From: an uncultured Allobaculum sp.
GTDB taxonomy: Bacteria; Bacillota_I; Bacilli_A; Erysipelotrichales; Erysipelotrichaceae
Reading direction: 5' to 3'
DNA length: 17,358 nt
Assembly (NCBI GenBank): GCA_910579655.1
Contig: CAJTVE010000029.1
Location: 1-17,358, forward strand
The position numbers were made by a program, and so were the translations under genes. Shown in pieces: positions 8,469 through 14,719 of this stretch; the stretch's first letter is position 1; each line of letters starts with the position of its first letter. Below the pieces are notes generated by a model. The model was not told where the DNA came from. It worked only from the letters and a program-made list of their open reading frames with translations, and made no database searches.

Positions 8469-9382
8469 AAAAGGTTCTCCGGATTCTTGATGATCTCCTG
8501 TGCCCATCGATTTCGATTATCAAAGCCGTTCTGTATGGTGAGGCGAAGCAAATCAGGCATCTGATTAAGAAAGAGCTCTGAGACTAACGGTTTCTGATTG
8601 GTTTCAATTGGAGAAGCCGGTTCTGATGCCTGCTTTTGGTAGAGCAAAGTACAAGGATTAATTTCAACTTCTGAATGTTTTTGGACGAGTGCTTCATAAA
8701 TTCGAATTCCTTCTGGATCCAAATCTCCCCAGTAAAGGTAGGTGTAGTTTGCATCTGGATGATTATGAAGAAAGGTTGTAAGAACATTGGCAACATTCCA
8801 GCCTTGTCCATAGAGCACTCCAACAAGATTTGTTTCGGCCAGATGATTTCGGATCTGATCATAGGGAGCCAGATTTTCGGTGATAAGAATTGTTCCTTTA
8901 TCTTTTACGACAAATTCTTTGATTTCTGAGGCAGCTGGATAGCAGACAAGACTTTCTGGATCAATTTTTAATCGAGTGCATAAGGCTTCTCCTTTTCTGG
9001 ATAGCGTTTTTTCATTACCGAAGATCTCAGCTGATCGGATATATTCTGGGTAAGGTTCAAGCTGTTGCGGCCTGTTATTCAGCCAGTCTTGAAGCTTCAG
9101 AACATCATCTTTGTCTTCGTTCCATTGCTTCGGATGCTTCATATAATAGCTTGAAGATAGGTTTGGACCGATCATCTGGTTCGGTTCACTGATCATTTTT
9201 TTGACTGTAACCGGCTTGCGATATCGATTATAAAGAGGGGGCACGCGTCCGTTAAATTTGGAATTTTTAACAGGAGCTAAATCCCCGCTTTCAACAAGTT
9301 GCTGAATTCTGATGTATTCATCCTTGTAGGGTTCCTTCGGATTGATTAAATCTTTTACTTCAACGTATTTATACTTTCCCAT
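8465..9382 (-). CDS. jetD: Wadjet defence protein JetD (MksG-like Toprim nuclease)
   Basis: This 305-residue protein should be the nuclease that cuts small circular DNA once the SMC motor has reeled it in. The C-terminal half shows a Toprim core: Glu169 in ILITEN and the Asp-x-Asp pair (D220, D222) in YLYWGDLDPEGI, which would bind metal. The N-terminal half (about 1-130) is a helical DNA- or partner-binding region typical of JetD, ending in AEIFGNEKTLSRKG. ATG 9380-9382 is preferred because AAAGGAGG lies eight bases upstream; the frame extends to 9436 but those codons precede the ribosome binding site. It is the first gene of the operon and overlaps jetA by ATGA. A topoisomerase VI A-type subunit shares this fold, but a free Toprim next to kleisin, KITE and SMC genes points to Wadjet. 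In type I operons jetD is usually last, so its first place here suggests another subtype, probably II. Confidence 0.88.
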   Translation of the reverse strand: MGKYKYVEVKDLINPKEPYKDEYIRIQQLVESGDLAPVKNSKFNGRVPPLYNRYRKPVTVKKMISEPNQMIGPNLSSSYYMKHPKQWNEDKDDVLKLQDWLNNRPQQLEPYPEYIRSAEIFGNEKTLSRKGEALCTRLKIDPESLVCYPAASEIKEFVVKDKGTILITENLAPYDQIRNHLAETNLVGVLYGQGWNVANVLTTFLHNHPDANYTYLYWGDLDPEGIRIYEALVQKHSEVEINPCTLLYQKQASEPASPIETNQKPLVSELFLNQMPDLLRLTIQNGFDNRNRWAQEIIKNPENLL

Positions 9383-9400
9383 GATGAAAAGGCCTCCTTT

Positions 9401-9478
9401 CAGTGAAACAGTGACCACTATTAATATAGAAATCAAAAAAGAGATGAAGCTACGTAATTTTACTAACTACAATTTTAC
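9401..9478 (-). promoter_or_regulatory. jet operon leader with short direct repeats; candidate -10
   Basis: A possible minus-strand -10, TATATT, lies at 9423-9428, but no good -35 stands 17 bases above it. Flanking it are two pairs of direct repeats: CAGTGA at 9401-9406 and 9409-9414, just above the jetD ribosome binding site, and AATTTTAC at 9456-9463 and 9471-9478, spaced 15 bases apart. These could bind a regulator, but the region is AT-rich and chance is not excluded. Confidence 0.25.
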
Positions 9479-9642
9479 CTAATCTTCGACTGGATAATTA
9501 ACGACTATTTTCAAAAGTGATAATTTTGCCGCTTATCTTTAGACCGGGGAGAAAGAGGTCCAACTCTGAAAATCAATTACTTGAAGCGGTATGGACTACG
9601 ATTAAGTGGAAAAAGTACAAAAAATTGAAATGGAGAATATCA

Positions 9643-10179
9643 ATGACACGAAAAATCATTCTTTATATTGCCCAGAGTCTGGATGGCTATATTGCCGACC
9701 AGAATGGGAGTGTAGACTGGATTGCAGGAAATGTTGAGCCCTATGAAAGTGATTATGGCTATGAAGATTTTACTCAAAGCATAGATACAGTCATCTGTGG
9801 AGGAGTAACCTACAGATAGATCCGGGATGAACTCTCCCCTGGCAAATGGCCTTACGAAGCCATGCAAAGCGATGTCCTGACTCACGAAAACCTCGAAAAC
9901 ACAGAGAATATTCATTTTGTCAATACAGAGATCCAGGAGCTGATCCGTACTCTCAAACAGCAGGAAGGAAAAGACATCTGGATCTGTGGTGGTGCCAATC
10001 TCATTCATCGGTACATGTGGGCGAATTTGATCGACGAGTACCAGATTACGACGATTCCGGTTCTTCTTGGAAATGGCATCCGACTGTTTGAAAAGGGATC
10101 TACCAAAGTCAAGCTGGAAATGACGACAGTCCGAGAAGAGAATGTCCTGATTCTTGCGGTCTATAAAAAGCAGAACTAG
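9643..10179 (+). pseudogene. Dihydrofolate-reductase-like (RibD C-terminal domain) gene broken by TAG
   Basis: The reading frame encodes a small DHFR-fold protein of the kind often annotated dihydrofolate reductase family or RibD C-domain protein, a cytoplasmic NADPH-dependent reductase whose true substrate is usually unknown. The N-terminal signature ILYIAQSLDGYIAD (about residues 5-18) and the later GGANLIHRYMWANLIDEYQI and PVLLGNGIRLF motifs are intact. After GGVTYR the frame meets TAG at 9817-9819, then continues without frameshift into IRDELSPGKWPYE to a TAG at 10177-10179. The ribosome binding site GGAG precedes ATG 9643. Family members have an unbroken stretch here, often with Gln, so a single CAG-to-TAG change explains it. 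Six genes in the window, including this one, also end in TAG, which argues against recoding. The product would be a 58-residue fragment, or a restart from ATG 9862 would lack the N-terminal half. A sequencing error is possible. Confidence 0.8.
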
Positions 10180-10271
10180 ATAACATCGGTTGTAATCATG
10201 CCATGACTTGTGACTGCTTGAATTCACATTGAGAGAGGTTTGAACTGTCTTAAATGATCTTGAATGGAACA

Positions 10272-10280
10272 TGCAATAAT
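10272..10280 (+). promoter_or_regulatory. Extended -10 promoter element before the GNAT gene
   Basis: TGCAATAAT fits the extended -10 form (TGn plus five of six bases of TATAAT). No convincing -35 is seen. Transcription would begin near 10287, which argues for a translation start at 10309 or 10318 and not at ATG 10285. Confidence 0.35.
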
Positions 10281-10308
10281 CTAGATGGAAAGGAAGCCGG
10301 GAAATGGG

Positions 10309-10770
10309 ATGAAGACTATGGATGACTACACCTGGATCACTCTTCGTCAGCAGCCAGAACGAAAGAATCAGGCAGCCGGCTGGTTTCATGAAAAATGGGG
10401 AGTTCCCATGGAAGCTTATCGTGTCTGCATGGAGGACTATCTCAATCGCAAAACAGAATACGGATGGTATCTCTGTCTGGAAGGGAACAAGATTGTTGGA
10501 GGTTTGGGTGTAATTGATAATGACTTTCATGATCGCAGGGATCTAACGCCCAATGTCTGCGCGGTCTATACCGAAGAAAAATATCGCGGACAGGGCATTG
10601 CCGGAAGACTGCTGGAGATGGTGGTAGACGATTTGAAAGCAAAAGGAATCAGCCCGCTGTACCTGCTGACCGATCATATTGGTTTTTATGAGCGATATGG
10701 CTGGAAATTTTTGTGCATGGTGCAGGGGGATGGCGAACCGAAACTGTCGCGGATGTATATCCATGAGTAG
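10309..10770 (+). CDS. GNAT-family N-acetyltransferase
   Basis: This protein of about 153 residues should transfer an acetyl group from acetyl-CoA to an amine; the acceptor is unknown. The acetyl-CoA-binding motif A is clear: VCAVYTEEKYRGQGIAGRLLE, with the R-x-x-G-x-A/G loop (RGQGIAG). It is followed by motif B around HIGFYERYGWKF, with the Tyr usual near the end of the fold. The N-terminal AAGWFHEKWGVP stretch recalls GNAT proteins often found singly in Bacillota. Three in-frame ATGs (10285, 10309, 10318) compete and none has a good ribosome binding site. I favour 10309 because a candidate -10 element at 10275-10280 would start the mRNA after 10285, but this is weak. The gene ends in TAG. 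It sits between a broken reductase gene and a membrane methyltransferase, with no evident pathway link. Confidence 0.82.
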   Translation: MKTMDDYTWITLRQQPERKNQAAGWFHEKWGVPMEAYRVCMEDYLNRKTEYGWYLCLEGNKIVGGLGVIDNDFHDRRDLTPNVCAVYTEEKYRGQGIAGRLLEMVVDDLKAKGISPLYLLTDHIGFYERYGWKFLCMVQGDGEPKLSRMYIHE

Positions 10771-10911
10771 CCTGATCCAGTTTTTTTCTGATTGACTTGC
10801 CTGTTTTATTCACGGAGAAGACAGGACTTGCGGACGGATGAAAAAGAGGATTGGCTTGTGAGATGCAGGCCAGGCCGGAAAGGGAGCAGACAGGAAGAAA
10901 GGGGACTGAAG

Positions 10912-11583
10912 ATGAAGACAAAACTGTTTTTAAATGCCCTGGCGCGTTTTGTACTGGGTGTAGTGCTGGTCGGCTTGTTGTTGTTTGTATCAGCGGGAAC
11001 CTGGAAGTATCCGGGCGCATGGCTTTTGATGGGGCTGTTGTTTATCCCCATGTTTTTGGGAGGAGTTGTTCTTCTCTTTAAAGATCCAGAACTTCTTGCC
11101 CGCCGAATGAAGGCAAAGGAAGAGCAGGGAGAACAACGCAAAGTCATCGCTTTAAGTGGACTGATGTTTATTGGCGGCTTTGTTCTGGCTGGTCTTGATT
11201 ACCGTTACCATATTTTGCCTTTGCCGAGTGTTGTTTCGTATGTGGCTGCCGTGGCTTTATTGCTTGCATATATTCTTTACGCCGAAGTCCTGCGAGAAAA
11301 CCGTTATCTCTCCAGAACGATTGAAGTGGCCAAAGGACAGAAGGTTGTAGACACTGGTCTTTATGGTTTGGTCCGCCATCCAATGTACAGTGCTACCATT
11401 TTGCTGTTTTTATCCATCCCGCTGGTGCTTGGCTCCGGGCTTTCAACCATTGTTTTTCTTTTTTACCTGCCGATTATCATCAAACGGATTTACGGAGAAG
11501 AAAAGCTGCTGGAAAAAGAGCTGGAGGGATATCCAGAGTACCAGAAGAAAGTGAAATATCGACTGCTGCCTTTTGTCTGGTAG
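10912..11583 (+). CDS. Isoprenylcysteine carboxylmethyltransferase-family membrane protein
   Basis: This 223-residue integral membrane protein has about five hydrophobic segments (roughly 8-28, 34-56, 80-98, 104-126, 160-190). The C-terminal part carries the family signature GLYGLVRHPMYSA followed by GEEKLLEKELEGYPEYQKKVKYRL and ends RLLPFVW. That His-Pro-x-Tyr and Tyr-Gly-Glu-Glu region binds S-adenosylmethionine in this family. Bacteria rarely make prenylated proteins, so the methyl acceptor is unknown and the name should be read as a fold label; the NnrU/DUF1295 relatives share the plan. ATG 10912 is preceded by AAAGGGGA six bases upstream. The frame runs open 40 codons farther but that stretch has charged, non-membrane composition and no start site. 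The terminator overlaps the end of the gene. Confidence 0.82.
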   Translation: MKTKLFLNALARFVLGVVLVGLLLFVSAGTWKYPGAWLLMGLLFIPMFLGGVVLLFKDPELLARRMKAKEEQGEQRKVIALSGLMFIGGFVLAGLDYRYHILPLPSVVSYVAAVALLLAYILYAEVLRENRYLSRTIEVAKGQKVVDTGLYGLVRHPMYSATILLFLSIPLVLGSGLSTIVFLFYLPIIIKRIYGEEKLLEKELEGYPEYQKKVKYRLLPFVW

Positions 11584-11592
11584 CAGTTTTTT
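11562..11592 (+). terminator. Terminator overlapping the methyltransferase stop codon
   Basis: A nine-base stem with one G-T pair is formed by ACTGCTGCC (11562-11570) and GGTAGCAGT (11579-11587), with an eight-base loop and a T run to 11592. The TAG stop at 11581-11583 lies in the 3' arm, so the last codons also serve as the terminator stem. Confidence 0.78.
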
Positions 11593-11684
11593 CGTGGCTT
11601 TTGATGTGTCAAAGAAGATCGAGTACAGAGATCCAGTGATTGCATTTTGCCAGGTAAATGAAATCCAGCAAAGATGCAGTTTTT

Positions 11685-11706
11685 CTGGCGGCTTACTGGC
11701 GGCTTA
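11685..11706. repeat. Perfect tandem pair of an 11-base unit
   Basis: CTGGCGGCTTA occurs twice back to back in the gap between the methyltransferase gene and proB. A third partial copy (TTGG) follows. No function is apparent; it may be slippage or a paired protein site. The rest of 11593-11796 shows nothing else recognisable. Confidence 0.6.
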
Positions 11707-11796
11707 TTGGATGCGTGCAAGGTGATTTTTTTTGCGGAGCGGATTATGAATTCGGAATGAAAACGGCAGCCGGAAAGCGAAATATGTTTTCATGAG

Positions 11797-11825
11797 TTTT
11801 CATTGAGTGGGGTTTTCGTTAAAAT
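11797..11825 (+). promoter_or_regulatory. Candidate leaderless promoter of proBA
   Basis: The hexamer TAAAAT at 11820-11825 ends six bases before the proB ATG, with a weak -35, TTTTCA (11797-11802), 17 bases above it. Transcription would begin at or next to the A of ATG. This agrees with the absence of any Shine-Dalgarno sequence before proB. Confidence 0.45.
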
Positions 11826-11831
11826 GGACGC

Positions 11832-12674
11832 ATGCAATCAATTAGAAACCGAGTACAGCAGGCACAACGGATCGTCATCAAAGTCGGATCCTCCTCGCTG
11901 ACCTATCCCGAAACCGGGAAACTGGATTTAACCAGAATGGAACTGCTCTGCCGGGAATTGAGCTCCTTGCACAATGCCGGCAAGGATGTGGTTCTTGTTT
12001 CCTCTGGCGCCATTATGGTCGGACTGCAGGCGTTAGGCCTTCATCGCCGTCCCCATGTGCTTTCCAGAGTTCAGGCATGCGCGGCCATCGGCCAGGCGCG
12101 TCTGATGATGCTTTATCAGAAATTTTTTTCAGAATACAATCAGAACTGCGGTCAGATCCTGCTGACCAAGTACTCTTTGATCCGCCCGGATGCCTGCATG
12201 AATGCCCATAACACCTTTGAAGAACTGCTGGATCTGGGTGTGATTCCAATTGTGAACGAAAATGATACGATTGCCACCGATGAAATCGAATTTGGTGATA
12301 ACGATTCGCTTTCAGCACTGGTTGCTAGCCTGATTCATGCCGATCTGCTGATTTTGTTATCGGACATCGATGGCCTGTATGACGATGATCCCCATACCAA
12401 TCCCGATGCCCATTTCATTGAAGAAGTCTATGAAATCAATGAAGCTTTGATGGAAGGAGCAAAAGGAGCTTCCAGCCGGGTTGGAACCGGGGGAATGGCC
12501 ACCAAGCTGAATGCCGCCCGCATTGCCTGTGCAAGCAATTGCGATATGATTATTGCCAATGCAAGAGATTTTCACATCATCGGACGATTAATAGCAGGTG
12601 CAAGAGAAGGAACTTTCTTTGCGGCAAAACCGGACCCGAATTTTTCTTTTGAGACGTGCGTGGAGAAGATATGA
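11832..12674 (+). CDS. proB: Glutamate 5-kinase (short form, no PUA domain)
   Basis: This 280-residue cytoplasmic enzyme phosphorylates L-glutamate with ATP to gamma-glutamyl phosphate, the first committed step of proline synthesis. The amino-acid-kinase fold is clear: IVIKVGSSSLT near the N-terminus, VLVSSGAIMVGLQALG, QILLTKYSL, VNENDTIATDEIEFGDND (glutamate and Mg binding), LILLSDIDGLYDDDP and VGTGGMATKLNAARIA. It stops soon after the kinase fold, so the C-terminal PUA domain of the 367-residue E. coli form is absent; short forms are known in other bacteria. That may change feedback inhibition by proline, but this is inference. No Shine-Dalgarno sequence precedes the ATG, and a -10-like hexamer lies six bases upstream, which suggests a leaderless mRNA. 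The stop TGA overlaps the proA start, so the two are made from one transcript. Confidence 0.95.
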   Translation: MQSIRNRVQQAQRIVIKVGSSSLTYPETGKLDLTRMELLCRELSSLHNAGKDVVLVSSGAIMVGLQALGLHRRPHVLSRVQACAAIGQARLMMLYQKFFSEYNQNCGQILLTKYSLIRPDACMNAHNTFEELLDLGVIPIVNENDTIATDEIEFGDNDSLSALVASLIHADLLILLSDIDGLYDDDPHTNPDAHFIEEVYEINEALMEGAKGASSRVGTGGMATKLNAARIACASNCDMIIANARDFHIIGRLIAGAREGTFFAAKPDPNFSFETCVEKI

Positions 12675-13930
12675 TGAGCGAATGGATGAATGAACTGGGA
12701 CGAAATGCCAAAGCAGCCAGCCGCCAGATGGCAAGACTGGATACCCAGACCAAAAATGATCTGTTAAACCGGGCAGCCGACCTGCTTGAAGCCAGATCTG
12801 CACAGATTTTAGCCGCTAACAACCAGGACTTAAAAGCAGCCCGTGAAAATGGGATGCCCAAGCCTTTACAGGACAGGCTGATGTTAACTGAAGATCGGAT
12901 TCATGCAATTGCCCAGGGAATGCGCGAAGTCGCCGTCCTGGCGGATCCGGTTGGAGAAGTTCTGGAAATGAAGAAAAGACCCAATGGTCTTTTGATTGGC
13001 CGCCAGCGCGTTCCATTAGGCGTTGTGGCAGTCATTTATGAAGCCAGACCCAATGTGACTGCGGACGTTTTTGCGCTTTGTACGAAAGCTGGCAATGCGG
13101 TGATTTTAAAAGGTGGAAGAGATGCTGCCCGTTCCAATGAAGCCATTGTGGACGTGCTCAAAGACGCTTTAAAAGAATTGAATCTGGATGACAATGCGGT
13201 TTCGATTCTGACCGATAACAGCCGCGAAGCATCACGTGAGCTGATGCGCTGCAATGAATATGTTGATGTTCTCATCCCGCGCGGCGGGGCAGGATTGATC
13301 CGCTCGGTGGTTGAAAATGCGACGGTTCCTGTCATTGAAACCGGAACTGGAAACTGTCATTGTTACGTGGATGAAAGTGCAGATCTGGATATGGCTGTTG
13401 GGATCATCCTCAATGGCAAGACCCAGCGCGTTGGGGTTTGCAATGCACTCGAATCGCTGCTGGTTCACAGATCCCGGGTGAAAGAAGTAATGGAGAAGCT
13501 GGATGGTGAATTTGCCAGGTTCCCGGTACTGATTCATGCGAAACCAGAAGTTCTGGAACTGGTCGAACTCTCTCCGAAAAAAGAAGCTTCCCAGGCCGAC
13601 TGGGGAACAGAATACCTCGATTATGAGATCTCCATCAAAGTGGTCGGTTCGGTAGAGGAAGCTATTGACCATATCAATACGTATAACACCGGACATTCCG
13701 AGACAATTGTGACCAACAATTATGCAAACGCGCAGAAATTCCTCAACGAAGTGGATGCGGCTGCGGTTTATGTCAATGCCTCGACCCGCTTTACGGATGG
13801 CAATGAATTTGGTCTGGGAGCAGAAATTGGCATCTCGACGCAAAAACTGCATGCCCGCGGCCCGATGGGCCTGGAAGCTTTAACCAGCACCAAGTTTATT
13901 ATTTATGGCAATGGCCAGGTAAGACCTTAG
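12671..13930 (+). CDS. proA: Glutamate-5-semialdehyde dehydrogenase (gamma-glutamyl phosphate reductase)
   Basis: This 419-residue cytoplasmic enzyme reduces gamma-glutamyl phosphate with NADPH to glutamate 5-semialdehyde, the second step of proline synthesis; the product cyclises and then needs ProC, which is not in this window. Aldehyde-dehydrogenase-like motifs are all present: PLGVVAVIYEARPNVTADV, AVILKGGRDAARSN, LIPRGGAGLI, VIETGTGNCHCYVD, the catalytic Cys257 in RVGVCNALES, and near the end EFGLGAEIGISTQKLHARGP. The length matches the family (about 415-420). The start overlaps the proB stop as ATGA (ATG 12671, TGA 12672-12674) with GGAGA upstream. ATG 12674 is an equally placed alternative one codon later. 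A terminator follows the TAG stop. Confidence 0.96.
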   Translation: MMSEWMNELGRNAKAASRQMARLDTQTKNDLLNRAADLLEARSAQILAANNQDLKAARENGMPKPLQDRLMLTEDRIHAIAQGMREVAVLADPVGEVLEMKKRPNGLLIGRQRVPLGVVAVIYEARPNVTADVFALCTKAGNAVILKGGRDAARSNEAIVDVLKDALKELNLDDNAVSILTDNSREASRELMRCNEYVDVLIPRGGAGLIRSVVENATVPVIETGTGNCHCYVDESADLDMAVGIILNGKTQRVGVCNALESLLVHRSRVKEVMEKLDGEFARFPVLIHAKPEVLELVELSPKKEASQADWGTEYLDYEISIKVVGSVEEAIDHINTYNTGHSETIVTNNYANAQKFLNEVDAAAVYVNASTRFTDGNEFGLGAEIGISTQKLHARGPMGLEALTSTKFIIYGNGQVRP

Positions 13931-13939
13931 TTTCAAATG

Positions 13940-13999
13940 AGAAGCTTTCCAGAAACGATCAGACAATCCAGGTCTGCTCCTCTGGTCAGCTTCTTTTTT
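13940..13999 (+). terminator. proBA terminator
   Basis: AGAAGCT (13940-13946) pairs with AGCTTCT (13988-13994), followed by further T. The loop is long (41 bases) but holds a smaller CCAG/CTGG helix, so a branched hairpin is likely. It begins ten bases after the proA stop. Confidence 0.55.
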
Positions 14000-14086
14000 C
14001 TTTTCAGCCAGCTGTGGCGTTGCGAAACCTTCTTTCCATTTCGTAACAGTCGGGGCATCCGGGAAATATTTTGATTGTCCGAAACC

Positions 14087-14092
14087 TATAAT
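14087..14092 (+). promoter_or_regulatory. TATAAT -10 element before the FMN reductase gene
   Basis: A perfect TATAAT lies 35 bases before the ATG, leaving room for the AGGAGG ribosome binding site at 14115-14120. No good -35 stands at 16-18 bases; the nearest TTGATT (14071-14076) is only ten bases away. Confidence 0.4.
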
Positions 14093-14127
14093 GAATGAAG
14101 AATGAAAGGTTTACAGGAGGAAAGAGC

Positions 14128-14637
14128 ATGAAAAAAATTGTGATTATCAATTCATCTCCCCGGACTGAAGGAAACTGTGATCTGCTTTGTGCCCAGTTCT
14201 ACAAAGGCGCCTCACAAAACCCTGACAATCAGATTGTCCGGATTAACCTGAAAGATAAAGATTTTGATTTTTTCCGTGAAGAACAGGATAAAGATGATGC
14301 GGATCTGGCGGCTCAGGAGTTAATGGATTCCAACATCATCGTTCTGGCTACGCCAGTTTATTTCTATAACATGTCAGGAATGATGAAAACATTCATCGAC
14401 CGGATGACTCCCTACTTCAGTCAGCTGGGCGGTAAAGATTTCTATTTTATTCTGACGGCTGCCATTAACCGTTCTGAAATGCAGCAGACGGTAGATTCCC
14501 TGTATGGCTTTACCGATTCTGTCCCTGACAGCAACGTCGCCGGCATCATTTACGGCTCCAATGTTTCGCGTAAAGGCGATATTCTGAATCATCCTGCTTA
14601 TCAGGAAGTCTTTGAGATTGCTTCAAAAATTTTCTAG
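14128..14637 (+). CDS. Flavodoxin-fold NAD(P)H-dependent FMN reductase
   Basis: This 169-residue protein should bind FMN and pass electrons from NAD(P)H to a soluble acceptor in the cytoplasm. The N-terminal SSPRTEGNCDLL (residues 8-19) is the phosphate-binding loop of this flavoprotein family, and TPVYFYNMSGMMKTFIDRM is the second FMN contact that follows the central strand. Many relatives carry a Cys-rich iron-sulfur or redox segment at about residues 45-65; here that stretch is DKDFDFFREEQDKDDAD with no Cys, so it is a plain flavin reductase without that cluster. ATG 14128 has AGGAGG seven bases upstream; the frame continues upstream to 14095 but overlaps the promoter. It ends in TAG and is followed at once by a terminator, so it is a single-gene unit. 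Confidence 0.85.
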   Translation: MKKIVIINSSPRTEGNCDLLCAQFYKGASQNPDNQIVRINLKDKDFDFFREEQDKDDADLAAQELMDSNIIVLATPVYFYNMSGMMKTFIDRMTPYFSQLGGKDFYFILTAAINRSEMQQTVDSLYGFTDSVPDSNVAGIIYGSNVSRKGDILNHPAYQEVFEIASKIF

Positions 14638-14645
14638 AGAACTTT

Positions 14646-14673
14646 GCTTCTGTCGGATGGCAGAAGCTTTTTT
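14646..14673 (+). terminator. Terminator of the FMN reductase gene
   Basis: A perfect seven-base stem, GCTTCTG (14646-14652) and CAGAAGC (14661-14667), with an eight-base loop and six T. It starts nine bases after the stop codon and separates this gene from the phosphatase gene. Confidence 0.88.
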
Positions 14674-14683
14674 GACGGATTTC

Positions 14684-14713
14684 TTTTCAATTGCGCCAGC
14701 AGGGCATTAAACT
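14684..14713 (+). promoter_or_regulatory. Candidate leaderless promoter of the HAD phosphatase gene
   Basis: TAAACT at 14708-14713 ends six bases before the ATG, with TTTTCA (14684-14689) 18 bases above. The spacing to the ATG is identical to that at proB, and again no Shine-Dalgarno sequence is present. Confidence 0.4.
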
Positions 14714-14719
14714 GGCACT

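Noticed and set aside
1855..9382. Chromosomal MukBEF/MksBEF condensin or a BREX-type system
   Set aside because: A fourth gene with Toprim nuclease residues is translationally linked to the SMC trio, which is the mark of Wadjet. No methyltransferase, PglZ or Lon-like gene is present for BREX.
9817..9819. TAG recoded as pyrrolysine or another amino acid
   Set aside because: Six genes in the window, including this one, end in TAG at expected family lengths, so TAG is an ordinary stop here. No recoding structure was evident after the codon.
9640..10530. 296-codon open frame on the minus strand
   Set aside because: It lies antisense to the DHFR-like pseudogene and the GNAT gene, both of which have clear family motifs. 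Its translation resembles no known fold and it has no ribosome binding site.
13232..13852. 206-codon minus-strand frame inside proA
   Set aside because: It is fully antisense to conserved proA coding sequence and its composition is that of a shadow frame.
14671..14677. TTGACGG as the -35 of the HAD gene promoter
   Set aside because: It lies about 30 bases above the -10 candidate, too far for sigma-70-type spacing, and it follows directly on the T run of the preceding terminator.
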